DNA from: Salinibacterium sp. TMP30
GTDB taxonomy: Bacteria > Actinomycetota > Actinomycetes > Actinomycetales > Microbacteriaceae
Direction of reading: 5' to 3'
NCBI RefSeq assembly: GCF_038397785.1
Contig: NZ_CP151642.1
Location: 620,001-684,000, forward strand
Length of the DNA: 64,000 nucleotides
The stretch's first letter is position 1. Every line of letters begins with the position of its first letter. Positions 20,379 to 29,846 of the stretch are shown piece after piece. The position numbers were made by a program, and so were the translations under genes. The notes beneath the pieces are model-generated. The model did not search any database. It was not told the DNA's origin and worked only from the letters and a program-made list of their open reading frames with translations.

Positions 20379-22079
20379 CTAAACCCAGGTCGGCAACCAC
20401 CAACGCAATCGCAGCAAATCGTAGTCAATGGTTTGGCCGGTCCAGAGCGGCCAAAAAAATACACTGACTGCGATGGCGACAACGACAAAAACGGCAACAA
20501 CGCCGATGCCGCTGAGACGCCTATCGCGGTCGTCATCGGAACTACCCAAGATCACTCCAAGCGCGGCCACGAGCGCCAAGATCAGGTACGGCTCGAAGAC
20601 GATTGTGTAGAACTGAAACACGGTGCGGTTCAGGTACAGCAACCATGGCAGGTAGCCGGCGGCGACACCCATCAGAATGAAGCCGGTCTGCCACTGGCGG
20701 TAACGCACCAGGCGGTACACGAGATAGACGAGAGCCGCGGTTGCCGCCCACCAAATGATGGGATTGGCGATACCTGAAATGGAGGCGCCGCACGCATCCG
20801 CCGCACAGCCACCATCGCCTCGGGCAATGTTCTCGTAAAACATGCTGGTGGGGCGGATGAGCAGTAGCCACGTCAACGGATTCGCCTGATATGGATGCGC
20901 CCGGCTCTCACCCACGTGGTAGCTGTACACGCTCGACTGAAAATGCCACAGGCTCTGGATGTCGAGGGGCACCCAGCTGAGCACACCAGACCACGCATTG
21001 CCGTCGGCTTCGGCCCAGTTGCGATCGTAACCGTTGTCGCTAAGGAACCAGCCAGTCCACGAACTCAAGTACACGAGCAGCGCAATCGGCACCGTCAGCA
21101 AGAAACTTACCGGGGCCTGCCGGAACAGGGTTCCAGAGCCCCAGAAGCTGATGCCCGCTCGACGGCGAGCGAGGGCATCCACGACGAGACTATAGACGGC
21201 GAAGGCGGCCAAAAAGTAGAGGCCGTTCCATTTGACGGCGGCAGCGGCACCGAACGCCACAGCGGCCAGCATGAGCCACGGTCGCCACCACAACGCCGGG
21301 CCCCACTCGGTTGCTGCACCCCGCAGCCCGCGTCGGCTGATCCACAGCGCCAACCGGGTCGCGGAATGTTCTCGATCGAGCAACATCGCCCCCACCCCAA
21401 GCAGGGCAAAGATCATCACAAAATTGTCGAGCAGTGCCACCCGGCTCATCACGATCGCATTGCCGTCGATCGCCATCAGCAATCCGGCGAGAGTCGCGAG
21501 CAGTGTCGAACCAAACAGTTTCTTCGCAATGAGCATCAGCACGATCACCGCAAGGATGCCGACAAGCGCCGTCGCAATCCGCCACCCAAACGGATCCTCG
21601 CCACCAGAGGGCAGCATGCCCAAACCGATCAACCACTTGCCGAGCGGCGGATGCACCACAAAAGACGGATCAGTCAAGAAAATGTTGACGTGCCCGCCAG
21701 TGAACAGCGCATCGGCTTCGGCCGGCCACTGCGCCTCGTAGCCGAGGTTCACGAGAGTCCACGAGTCCTTCACATAGAAGGTCTCATCGAAAACCAGCGA
21801 CGCCGGATGCCCGAGGCCAACCAAGCGCGTAAACGCCGCCACCAGCAGCACAATCGCCGGCCCGGCCCATCCGAGTAGCCGCTGGGTGACCGGACTGCGC
21901 GTCGCCCACCAGTGGTCAAGTCGCGAACCCTGATCGTTGGGGTCGGTGGCGACGCCGTAGCTCAGGCCCGAGCTCCGGTCAGGCCTAGAGTCAGCTAAGT
22001 CACCCGAGTTCTGGGGATCGCTCGACAGCGGATCGCTCGACAGTAGGGTGTCGAAGTCTCGCGGGTTCGTCTGGCTCAC
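20379..22079 (-). CDS. pmt: Polyprenol-phosphate-mannose:protein mannosyltransferase (GT39)
   Basis: A 566-residue polytopic membrane enzyme that transfers mannose from polyprenyl phosphate to exported proteins. The family signature FDETFYVKDSWTLVNLGYE with the catalytic Asp-Glu lies in the first external loop (near residue 100); HPPLGKWLIGLG, RTVFQFYTIVFEPYL and the terminal WTGQTIDY are also typical of actinobacterial Pmt. In many actinobacteria pmt is divergent from rsmI; here about 4.4 kb (TetR, MMPL, EamA genes) separates them. Start ATG 22079. Confidence 0.88.
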   Translation of the reverse strand: MSQTNPRDFDTLLSSDPLSSDPQNSGDLADSRPDRSSGLSYGVATDPNDQGSRLDHWWATRSPVTQRLLGWAGPAIVLLVAAFTRLVGLGHPASLVFDETFYVKDSWTLVNLGYEAQWPAEADALFTGGHVNIFLTDPSFVVHPPLGKWLIGLGMLPSGGEDPFGWRIATALVGILAVIVLMLIAKKLFGSTLLATLAGLLMAIDGNAIVMSRVALLDNFVMIFALLGVGAMLLDREHSATRLALWISRRGLRGAATEWGPALWWRPWLMLAAVAFGAAAAVKWNGLYFLAAFAVYSLVVDALARRRAGISFWGSGTLFRQAPVSFLLTVPIALLVYLSSWTGWFLSDNGYDRNWAEADGNAWSGVLSWVPLDIQSLWHFQSSVYSYHVGESRAHPYQANPLTWLLLIRPTSMFYENIARGDGGCAADACGASISGIANPIIWWAATAALVYLVYRLVRYRQWQTGFILMGVAAGYLPWLLYLNRTVFQFYTIVFEPYLILALVAALGVILGSSDDDRDRRLSGIGVVAVFVVVAIAVSVFFWPLWTGQTIDYDLLRLRWWLPTWV

Positions 22080-22147
22080 CCCGCAATGCTACTGAGGGAA
22101 CAAGTGCGGTGTGGGCAGGAGCGCAGCAAAACGCGAGGTGCCGCCGG

Positions 22148-22723
22148 CTAGATCACAGCGTCAGTCTCGCCCCAACGCCCACTCGGAGTGCCGAATGACT
22201 GCCAGATCCACGCCACTGCGGTCTCGGCTGGCGGCCGCGGATCCATGGCAAGCCAGGCCTCGATGATGCCGAAGGTTGCCCCGGTGATGCTGGCACTTGC
22301 GACATCCAATGAGAGCCCATCGAATGGTTGGGGGCCGTGAACCAGAATCCCATTGCGCACAATCAAATTGAGTCGCGCCCGAAGTCGGTAGGCAACGAGT
22401 GCGGAGCCTCGGGGACCCAACGCACTGGCGTACACGGCCGCGTTGGAGTCGATGTGGGTGAGATAGTTCGTGATCGCGGGCGGGGGATCGGTGCTTAGCG
22501 GATCGAGTTCCGCTAGTTGAACACCAGCCTCGTCAGCCGCGGCTTCGATCGCAAACGCGAGCAGGGTCTCCTTGTCAGCGAAATGCTGGTAGAAACTGCT
22601 GCGGTTAACGCCGGCGCGCTCAACAATGTCGCCCACGGTCACTTCGTCAAACGGGTGCTCCTGAGTGAGCGCGAAGAGTGCATGCTGCAGACTTCGGCGG
22701 GTTCGTTCAACGCGAGCATCCAT
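22148..22723 (-). CDS. TetR family repressor, divergent from an MMPL exporter
   Basis: 191 residues from ATG 22723 (MDARVERTRRSLQHALFAL); an in-frame extension to 22804 lacks a ribosome binding site and runs into the divergent promoter. N-terminal helix-turn-helix reads VTVGDIVERAGVNRSSFYQHFADKE, followed by a helical ligand domain with a YjdC/TetR_C-like C-terminus. Its gene is back-to-back with the MMPL transporter gene, the usual layout for a local repressor of an efflux pump. Confidence 0.83.
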   Translation of the reverse strand: MDARVERTRRSLQHALFALTQEHPFDEVTVGDIVERAGVNRSSFYQHFADKETLLAFAIEAAADEAGVQLAELDPLSTDPPPAITNYLTHIDSNAAVYASALGPRGSALVAYRLRARLNLIVRNGILVHGPQPFDGLSLDVASASITGATFGIIEAWLAMDPRPPAETAVAWIWQSFGTPSGRWGETDAVI

Positions 22724-22764
22724 GCGTTGATTCTGGCAGACGATTGCGCCGAACCCGTGAGTTT

Positions 22765-22780
22765 TCCGACAACTGTTGGA
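22765..22780. promoter_or_regulatory. Candidate TetR operator TCCGACAACTGTTGGA
   Basis: An imperfect inverted repeat with arms TCCGACA and TGTTGGA (6 of 7 pairs) centred in the 138 bp between the divergent TetR and MMPL genes. Location and symmetry fit a TetR-family site that would control both directions. Not tested. Confidence 0.45.
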
Positions 22781-22861
22781 TAAGTCGTTTTCTGCGAATA
22801 CCATTGAGCGCGGCCCGATGGAGTGCTCGTTTTGTGTTCCCGACGAGAGGTTTTCATCAGC

Positions 22862-25405
22862 ATGGCCGAACTTCTGTACCGACTGGGTCGTTTATCGGCC
22901 CGCCGCGCGTGGCTCTTCATCGTGAGCTGGCTCGCCGTTCTCGGTCTCGCCATTGGTGGATTCGCACTCTTCGGTGGCACCCTCTCGTCGACAATGTCGA
23001 TCCCGGGCACCGAGACTGAACGAGTATCCGCAGAACTCAGCAGTCGCCTCGGTGATGTCAGCGGATCATCGGCGACAGTGGTATTCGCCGCTGACAACGG
23101 TGAATCATTTTCTGCGCAACAACAAGACCAGATCTCTGAAGCCCTCACCGATCTCACTTCGATCGAGAATGTCAGCGACGTTATCGATCCCTTTGAGACG
23201 GATGCCCAACGCGCTGAGCAGGCGCAACAGATCGCCGACGGGCGCGACCAAATTGACGCCGGGACGCAGCAGATCGCCGCCGGCCAAGCACAGCTCGATG
23301 CCGCCAAGCAAGAAATCGCCGCCGGCCAAGCACAGCTCGATGCGGCAATCGAGCAGGCTAAGGCCGCAGGCTTCTCTGAAGCATCGGCCGCCGAGTTCGA
23401 CGCTCAGCAGGCACAACTCGATGCCGGCACGGCTCAACTCGAAGCTCAACAGACCGCCCTCGATGAGAACTCCGCGACCCTCGACGAGCAACAACAGCAG
23501 CTTGCGTATGGCGAGCGCCTCATGGATGCCGCAGCCAAGATCAGTACCGTCTCCGATGATGGGGCAACAGCACTGGGGATTGTCACCTTCGACGTTGACC
23601 TCTTTGACCTTTCCGCTGAGATCAAGAACAGCATCGCCGCACAACTTGATAGCGTCGACATTTCCGGGGTGAGCGTCGACTACTCCTCCGCGATCGCGAA
23701 CTCCACCGAGGGTCTTCTGGGTGTCGGTGAGATCATTGGTGTTCTGCTAGCCGGGGTGGTTTTGCTCGTTCTCTTCAGAACGCTGCTGCCCGCGGTGCTC
23801 CCGATCGTGTCGTCGGTAATCGGCGTGGGAGTTGGTGTCGCGGGTTCGCTTGCCTTCTCCAGCGTTGTTCAGATGACCTCAGTGACCCCGATCTTGGGCG
23901 TGATGCTGGGGCTCGCGGTGGGCATCGACTACACGCTCTTTATCGTGCAACGCCATCGTCGCCAGCTCGCGGCAGGCATGGACCTTCACGAGTCAATTGG
24001 GCTCGCCAATGGAACCTCCGGCAACGCGGTGCTCTTCGCTGGTTCCACCGTTCTGGTCGCACTTCTTGCGCTGAACGTCAGCGGTGTCCCGTTCCTTGGT
24101 GTGATGGGAACGGTGGGCGCCGTGTGCGTCTTCATCTCCGTCCTCATCGCCGTGAGCCTCACCCCTGCGCTCCTATCGCTGCTCGGCACCCGAGTTCTTT
24201 CGCGTCGTTCGCGCGCGAAAATCGGCCACGAATCGCAGAAGCAGACTCCGGCGCGTCCCATGCGTACCAGTCGGGCGGTCGCGACGCTCATTCTGGCGAC
24301 CATCGGTTTGCTGATTATCGCAATTCCAGCGCTGTCGATGCGTTTGGGGCTTCCGGATGGTTCGTCTGAACCCGCTGATTCAACCCAGTACCGTTCCTAC
24401 AAGACGATTGCTGAAGAGTTTGGCGCAGGTCAGAATGGCCCGCTTCTGGTTACGGCGAGCCTGAGTGACGGAGTTGCCGATGACGCCGTCGTCGAGACTC
24501 AGGCCGACCTCGCCGACACGCTCATGGGCTTCGATGGCGTAGTCGCGGTCGCTCCCGTGGGTGTTTCTGATAACTCCGACTTCTTCGCTTTCCAAGTGGT
24601 TCCCGATGACGGGCCGTCGAGCGTGTCGACCGAAGAGCTTGTGCAGGAACTCCGCGCCAGTTCGCCACTGGATGGGGGCGTCAAGCTGGGGGTGGCTGGT
24701 TCCGCAAGTGGCAACATCGACATCTCCGAGAAGCTTGCCTCTGTGCTGCCGCTGTACCTCGCGGTGGTGGTCGGGCTGTCGCTGCTCATCCTGATTCTGG
24801 TGTTCCGCTCAATCCTTGTGCCGATCATTGCGACAGCGGGCTATGTGCTGTCGCTCCTGGCGGCGTTCGGCGCGATTGTTGCGGTCTATCAGTGGGGATG
24901 GCTGGGAGCGATCTTTGGGGTCACTGATCCTGGGCCCGTGCTGAACTTTGCCCCGATCATCATCATGGGTGTGCTCTTCGGGCTCGCAATGGACTATCAG
25001 CTCTTCCTTGTGTCAGGAATGCGGGAAGCCTACGTTCATGGGGTTCCCGCGAAGGCTGCGGTCATGAGTGGCCTACGGAGTGGAAGGGCCGTGGTCACGG
25101 CGGCCGCCATCATCATGATTGCCGTATTCGGTGGATTCGTGTTCTCGCATCTCGCGATGGTGCGACCCATCGGCTTTGGTCTCGCGATCGGTGTGCTCTT
25201 CGACGCTTTCGTCGTGCGCATGCTGCTGATCCCCTCGCTCATGCACCTCCTTGGTGCATCCGCCTGGTGGCTGCCGAAGTGGCTTGACCGCATCCTGCCG
25301 AGCGTCGATGTTGAGGGTGCCGCGCTTGAGCGCAGCCACCCTATGCATGTGACGGAGTTGGATGACGCAACCAGCAACCGCGAGCCCGCACCGGCCCCAC
25401 GCTAA
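22862..25405 (+). CDS. MMPL family (RND superfamily) exporter
   Basis: An 847-residue inner-membrane protein with two RND-like halves: TM1 (WLFIVSWLAVLGLAIGGFALF), a large external loop, a block of TMs 2-6 (with PILGVMLGLAVGIDYTLFIVQRHR), TM7, a second loop and TMs 8-12 (FGLAMDYQLFLVSGMREAYVHG). The Gly-Ile-Asp-Tyr and Ala-Met-Asp-Tyr motifs carry the proton-relay Asp residues. The first loop contains a Gln/Ala-rich coiled coil with 14-residue repeats (about residues 125-225). Start ATG 22862 (MAELLYRLG) is favoured over 22823. Probably exports a hydrophobic compound or lipid; the divergent TetR suggests induction by its substrate. Confidence 0.86.
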   Translation: MAELLYRLGRLSARRAWLFIVSWLAVLGLAIGGFALFGGTLSSTMSIPGTETERVSAELSSRLGDVSGSSATVVFAADNGESFSAQQQDQISEALTDLTSIENVSDVIDPFETDAQRAEQAQQIADGRDQIDAGTQQIAAGQAQLDAAKQEIAAGQAQLDAAIEQAKAAGFSEASAAEFDAQQAQLDAGTAQLEAQQTALDENSATLDEQQQQLAYGERLMDAAAKISTVSDDGATALGIVTFDVDLFDLSAEIKNSIAAQLDSVDISGVSVDYSSAIANSTEGLLGVGEIIGVLLAGVVLLVLFRTLLPAVLPIVSSVIGVGVGVAGSLAFSSVVQMTSVTPILGVMLGLAVGIDYTLFIVQRHRRQLAAGMDLHESIGLANGTSGNAVLFAGSTVLVALLALNVSGVPFLGVMGTVGAVCVFISVLIAVSLTPALLSLLGTRVLSRRSRAKIGHESQKQTPARPMRTSRAVATLILATIGLLIIAIPALSMRLGLPDGSSEPADSTQYRSYKTIAEEFGAGQNGPLLVTASLSDGVADDAVVETQADLADTLMGFDGVVAVAPVGVSDNSDFFAFQVVPDDGPSSVSTEELVQELRASSPLDGGVKLGVAGSASGNIDISEKLASVLPLYLAVVVGLSLLILILVFRSILVPIIATAGYVLSLLAAFGAIVAVYQWGWLGAIFGVTDPGPVLNFAPIIIMGVLFGLAMDYQLFLVSGMREAYVHGVPAKAAVMSGLRSGRAVVTAAAIIMIAVFGGFVFSHLAMVRPIGFGLAIGVLFDAFVVRMLLIPSLMHLLGASAWWLPKWLDRILPSVDVEGAALERSHPMHVTELDDATSNREPAPAPR
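23273..23343 (+). repeat. 42-bp-period direct repeat in the MMPL coiled coil
   Basis: A 29-bp identical block occurs at 23273-23301 and 23315-23343, encoding IAAGQAQLDA twice with a 14-residue (two-heptad) period. A looser third unit precedes it (IADGRDQIDAGTQQ). Such identity at the DNA level suggests recent duplication or ongoing length variation of the coiled coil. Confidence 0.75.
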
Positions 25406-25452
25406 CGGCGACGCTCGCATTCCCCAGCAGAGCTGCCCGCAGAGTTCGTCGC

Positions 25453-26367
25453 CTACAGCGGCGTCTCTTCGGGTAGTAGTGCGTTTGGCCCTGCACCCGG
25501 GGCTCCCGGAATTCGGGATGCTGCCCGCACCGCTCCGATGGATGCCGCAATCACGAGTGCGATTCCGACACCCTGCACAAGGGTGATGCTTTGACCGAGC
25601 ACGAAGAACCCGGCGCCGGTGGCGATGGCGGGGGCGAGTGCCATGAGCACGGAGAAGGCTGCGGCCGAGATGCGGCGCAGCGCAATGAGTTCAAGCGCGT
25701 AGGGGATCGCTGAGGAGCAGATGGCGACGGCAAGCCCGCGCACCAGAATCGATGGCTCCAGCAGAGTACTGCCTGCCTGCGAGATTCCGAAGGGGAGGCT
25801 GATGATCGCACCGATGGCCATAGCAATGGCGAGACCATCCAAACCGGCAAAGACTTGCCCCGTCTTGCGTGAGGCCAGGATGTAGCCAGCCCACGACACG
25901 GCGGCGGCGAGAGCAAAAGCGACGCCGACCGGGTCAAGGGCACCGACGCTGCCCAGACTGAGCAGGGCGACACCGGCGAAGGCAAGCACAGCCCAGAGCC
26001 ACGCGCTCGCGCGGCGGGCGACGATCACCGAGAGCACGAGCGGACCCAACACCTCAATCGTCACTGTTGCGCCGAGGTCTACCCGCGAGAGTGCCTCATA
26101 AAACAGCAGGTTCATGCCGCCAAGCGAGATGCCAAAGGTGAGTGCCATCAGCCAGGCACTCCGAGTAATCGCCCGCAGATTGGGCCGCGCGATGGCGAGA
26201 AGGATGGCGGCCGAGAAAACGAGCCGCAGCGAGACCATTCCCGCCGGGCCCACCTCGGGGAACAACAGGACGGCGACTGAAGCCCCAACATCCTGAAAAA
26301 TGAGGCCAAACACCACGAGCATGACAGCACTCAGCGGTGTTCCCCGGAACGGGGGCGGAGTCGACAT
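25453..26367 (-). CDS. EamA/DMT family exporter (RhtA-like)
   Basis: A 304-residue protein with ten hydrophobic segments in two EamA repeats. The region YEALSRVDLGATVTIEVLGPLVLSV in the first half and ALRRISAAAFSVLMALAPAIATGAGFFVLGQ in the second are typical of threonine/homoserine exporter RhtA-like DMT proteins. It converges with the MMPL gene and is divergent from rsmI. Substrate likely an amino acid or small metabolite, not certain. Confidence 0.82.
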   Translation of the reverse strand: MSTPPPFRGTPLSAVMLVVFGLIFQDVGASVAVLLFPEVGPAGMVSLRLVFSAAILLAIARPNLRAITRSAWLMALTFGISLGGMNLLFYEALSRVDLGATVTIEVLGPLVLSVIVARRASAWLWAVLAFAGVALLSLGSVGALDPVGVAFALAAAVSWAGYILASRKTGQVFAGLDGLAIAMAIGAIISLPFGISQAGSTLLEPSILVRGLAVAICSSAIPYALELIALRRISAAAFSVLMALAPAIATGAGFFVLGQSITLVQGVGIALVIAASIGAVRAASRIPGAPGAGPNALLPEETPL

Positions 26368-26454
26368 AGTGCAACACTACGACCTCAGTGGGGTGCCAAG
26401 CGCGCGAATGGCCCGCGCACAACACGGGCGGGGCTCGGGTGGGAGAATGGCCAA

Positions 26455-27267
26455 GTGATCATTCTCGCGGCGACTCCCATCGGCAACCTTGGCGATGCCT
26501 CCCAGCGCCTCATCGAGGCACTCACCAACGCTGAGGTGATCGCCAGCGAAGACACCAGAACGACCATTCACCTGATGCGTGCCCTCGGCATCGAGAACCG
26601 TCCGCGGCTCATTCCTTTGCACGAACACAACGAGTCAGAGAAGGCCGCCGAGATTGTCGAACTCGCCCGCGACGCCGACGTCCTTGTTCTCAGCGATGCG
26701 GGGATGCCCGCCATCAGCGACCCCGGATTTCCCCTCGTCTCCGCGGCCGCCGCCGCCGGGGTCACCGTCACAGCTTTGCCCGGACCAAGTGCCGTTCTCA
26801 CTGCGCTTGCCGTCTCCGGCCTCCCTACTGACCGCTTCAGTTTCGAGGGATTCCTGCCACGCAAAGGACGCGTCGCCTATTTCCGCGGTCTTGCTCGCGA
26901 AGAGCGCACAATGGTGTTCTTCGAAAGCCCAAATCGGTTACCGGCAGCGCTCGCCGACCTCGCCACCGCACTCGGCGATGACCGCCGCGCGGTCGTGTGC
27001 CGCGAACTCACCAAAATGTATGAAGAAGTTGCGCGCGGTACTGCAGCCGAGCTCGCCGCCAAGTTTAAGGATGGGGCTCGGGGCGAGATCTGTCTCGTCG
27101 TTGAGGGTGCCGCACCCGCGACATCCGATCTCCCCACCGCTGTGGCCTACGTTCTCTCTCTCGTTGCCGACGGTGCGCGGCTCAAAGAGGCCGCGACCGA
27201 GGTCGCCGAGCAGACCGGGTTGAGTAAGCGCGAACTGTATGAGGCGGCGCTGCGCTCGAAGGCGTAA
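26455..27267 (+). CDS. rsmI: 16S rRNA (cytidine1402-2'-O)-methyltransferase
   Basis: A 270-residue SAM-dependent tetrapyrrole-methylase-fold enzyme that 2'-O-methylates C1402 of 16S rRNA. Diagnostic stretches: ATPIGNLGDASQRLIEAL at the N-terminus, ASEDTR, LSDAGMPAISDPG and GFLPRKG. GTG start at 26455. Followed by metG at 30 bp, starting a conserved RNA/translation gene run (rsmI-metG-tatD-rsmA). Confidence 0.92.
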   Translation: MIILAATPIGNLGDASQRLIEALTNAEVIASEDTRTTIHLMRALGIENRPRLIPLHEHNESEKAAEIVELARDADVLVLSDAGMPAISDPGFPLVSAAAAAGVTVTALPGPSAVLTALAVSGLPTDRFSFEGFLPRKGRVAYFRGLAREERTMVFFESPNRLPAALADLATALGDDRRAVVCRELTKMYEEVARGTAAELAAKFKDGARGEICLVVEGAAPATSDLPTAVAYVLSLVADGARLKEAATEVAEQTGLSKRELYEAALRSKA

Positions 27268-27297
27268 CAGGCAGACTCAGGCGAATACACTGAAGGT

Positions 27298-28878
27298 ATG
27301 TCTGCCGGCGATTCCTTCTATATTGCGACGCCCATCTTCTATGTGAACGACGTCCCCCACATTGGGCACGCGTACACCGAGGTGGCCGCCGACGTTCTTG
27401 CACGCTGGCACCGTCAGCGCGGGGAAGACGCCTGGCTGCTCACCGGAACCGACGAGCACGGCCAAAAGATTTTGCGCACCGCCGTTGCCAACAACACGAC
27501 GCCCCAAGAGTGGGCGGATCGTCTCGTTGCCGACTCGTGGCAGCCGCTGCTCGAGACCATCGATATCGCTAATGACGACTTCATTCGCACCACCGATGAA
27601 CGTCACGAGAAGGCCGTCGGCACTTTCCTGCAGCGACTCTACGACGACGGCCACATCTACCCCGGTGAGTACGAGGGCTACTACTGCGTTGGCTGCGAAG
27701 AGTACAAACAGCTCGACGACCTCGTGACCGCAGCCGATGGCGAATACAAGGGCCAGCTGGTCTGCGCCATCCACTCACGCCCGGTTGAAGTTCTCAAAGA
27801 GAAGAACTACTTCTTCCGCATGAGCGCCTTCCAGCAGAAGCTGCTCGACCTTTACGAAAGCCAGCCCGACTTCGTGCAGCCCGCCAGCGTGCGCAATGAA
27901 ATCATTCAGTTCGTCAAGCAGGGACTCGACGATCTCTCCATCTCGCGCTCCAGCTTTGACTGGGGCGTTAAAGTGCCGTGGGATGAGAGCCACGTCGTCT
28001 ACGTCTGGTTCGACGCCCTGCTCAACTACATCAGCGCTATCGGTTACGGGGTCGACGATGACCAGTTCGCCAAGCGTTGGCCCGCTGTGCAACTCGTTGG
28101 CAAAGACATTGCTCGCTTCCACGCCGTCATCTGGCCCGCCATGCTCATGGCGGCAGACCTGCCCGTTCCGCGTGCCGTCTTTGGTCACGGCTGGTTGCTG
28201 GTCGGTGGCGAAAAAATGTCAAAATCAAAGCTCACGGGTATCGCACCAAGCCAGATCACCGACACGTTTGGTTCGGATGCGTTCCGTTACTACTTCATGA
28301 GCGCCATCACCTTTGGCCAAGATGGGTCATTCAGCTGGGAAGATTTGAGCGCGCGCTACCAGTCAGAATTGGCCAACGGATTCGGCAACCTAGCCTCGCG
28401 GGTAATAGCGATGGTCAATAAGTACTTCGATGGCGCCATTCCTGCGCTCGGTGCGCTCACGTCTTCCGATGAGGCGATTGTTGCAACGCAGAAGCGCGCT
28501 ACCGTGACGTCGAACGCGGCCATCGATTCGTTCGCAATAAACGAGGCGCTCGACGCCGTGTGGCAACTCGTCGATGAACTCAACGGCTACATCACTGAAC
28601 AGGAGCCGTGGGCGTTGTCGAAGGATCCTGCGAACCGTGAGCGACTGGGGACTGTTCTCGCCACGGCTGTCAATGGCCTTGGAACGCTGTCAATTTTGTT
28701 GTGTCCCGTGCTGCCCAAAGCCACCGAACGACTTTGGAGCGCCATCGGTGGAGTCGGCGAACTGCACAAGCAGCGGATCGATGACGCACAGCACTGGCAG
28801 AGCAGCGGTCGCGTCACCGCGCTCGAAACCTCGCTGTTCCCCCGCATCGAAGTGGATGCCGAGAGCGGCACGGCGTGA
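27298..28878 (+). CDS. metG: Methionyl-tRNA synthetase
   Basis: A 526-residue class I aminoacyl-tRNA synthetase. HIGH-like motif HIGH in NDVPHIGHAYTEV (residues 19-22), a shortened zinc-knuckle region with YCVGC, the KMSKS loop as EKMSKSKLTG near residue 305, and a helical anticodon-binding domain with FAINEALDAVWQLVDELN. No C-terminal tRNA-binding (EMAP) extension. Stop overlaps the tatD start by 4 bp. Confidence 0.94.
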   Translation: MSAGDSFYIATPIFYVNDVPHIGHAYTEVAADVLARWHRQRGEDAWLLTGTDEHGQKILRTAVANNTTPQEWADRLVADSWQPLLETIDIANDDFIRTTDERHEKAVGTFLQRLYDDGHIYPGEYEGYYCVGCEEYKQLDDLVTAADGEYKGQLVCAIHSRPVEVLKEKNYFFRMSAFQQKLLDLYESQPDFVQPASVRNEIIQFVKQGLDDLSISRSSFDWGVKVPWDESHVVYVWFDALLNYISAIGYGVDDDQFAKRWPAVQLVGKDIARFHAVIWPAMLMAADLPVPRAVFGHGWLLVGGEKMSKSKLTGIAPSQITDTFGSDAFRYYFMSAITFGQDGSFSWEDLSARYQSELANGFGNLASRVIAMVNKYFDGAIPALGALTSSDEAIVATQKRATVTSNAAIDSFAINEALDAVWQLVDELNGYITEQEPWALSKDPANRERLGTVLATAVNGLGTLSILLCPVLPKATERLWSAIGGVGELHKQRIDDAQHWQSSGRVTALETSLFPRIEVDAESGTA

Positions 28879-29846
28879 CCGAACCGTTCATTAGGCAGCG
28901 CCACCGCAGCGCAGATGAGGCAGCCTCTAAGAAGCTGCAGTACCCGCCGCTGCCCGACCCACTTGACGGCGTTGTTTACGACAACCACACGCACCTCGAA
29001 ATTGCTGACGGTGGCCCCGACAACCAGTTGGACTTTCGCGAACAGTTGGCGCGAGCATCCGCAGTCGGCGTTCGTGGCGTTGTGCAGGTCGGCACCGATG
29101 TCGTTACGAGTCGATGGTCGGCTGAACTTGCTGCACGCGAGCCTCGCGTTCTCGCTGCCGTGGCAATTCATCCCAACGATGCGCCCGAGCTTGAGGCTGC
29201 CGGTGAGCTCGACGCTGCCCTCACCGTGATTGATGAACTCGCTGCTCGTGCCCGCGTTCGTGCGGTGGGGGAGACGGGGCTCGATTTTTTCCGCACTGAT
29301 GACGAGGGTCGCCCCGCGCAATTCCGCTCCTTCGAGGCCCATATCGAGATCGCCAAGCGGCACGGCCTTGCGCTGCAAATCCACGATCGCGATGCCCACG
29401 ATGAGGTCATAGAGACTCTGCTGCGCGTTGGTGCTCCCGAACGCACGGTCTTCCACTGTTTCTCGGGCGATGCTGCGATGGCGCGTATCGCGGCCGACAA
29501 CGGCTGGTATGTGTCATTCGCCGGCACTGTCACGTTCACGAACGCGGCAAGCCTGCGCGAGGCGCTGACTGTCATTGATCGTGATCGCATCCTGGTCGAG
29601 ACGGATGCCCCGTACCTCACACCTCACCCACTGAGGGGTCGCCCCAACGCGCCCTACGTGATGCCGTACACCGTGCGCGCGATGGCGGCACACTTGGAGA
29701 TCGACGAACTCGAACTCTCGGCTCAGCTCGCGACCACCACCGAAACTGTCTATGGCTCCTGGGATACCGAGTTGCCTGAGGGCATCGCGCCCGCCCCAGC
29801 ACGAGCCGCGGCATCGACATCATCCGCGAATGCAGGCCCCCAATGA
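28875..29846 (+). CDS. tatD: TatD family metal-dependent deoxyribonuclease
   Basis: A 323-residue TIM-barrel metal hydrolase. Metal ligands are recognisable in NHTHLE, GETGLDFFR, LQIHDRDAHDE, VFHCFSGD and VETDAPYLTPHP, the standard TatD set. GTG start at 28875 inside the metG stop (GTGA), and the stop overlaps rsmA (ATGA). Role likely in DNA or RNA end processing. It carries a 30-residue N-terminal extension before the barrel. Confidence 0.9.
   Translation: MTEPFIRQRHRSADEAASKKLQYPPLPDPLDGVVYDNHTHLEIADGGPDNQLDFREQLARASAVGVRGVVQVGTDVVTSRWSAELAAREPRVLAAVAIHPNDAPELEAAGELDAALTVIDELAARARVRAVGETGLDFFRTDDEGRPAQFRSFEAHIEIAKRHGLALQIHDRDAHDEVIETLLRVGAPERTVFHCFSGDAAMARIAADNGWYVSFAGTVTFTNAASLREALTVIDRDRILVETDAPYLTPHPLRGRPNAPYVMPYTVRAMAAHLEIDELELSAQLATTTETVYGSWDTELPEGIAPAPARAAASTSSANAGPQ

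Noticed and set aside
20895-21878. 327-codon plus-strand open frame opposite pmt
   Set aside because: Shadow frame rich in Arg/Gln/His without motifs; pmt on the other strand is clear.
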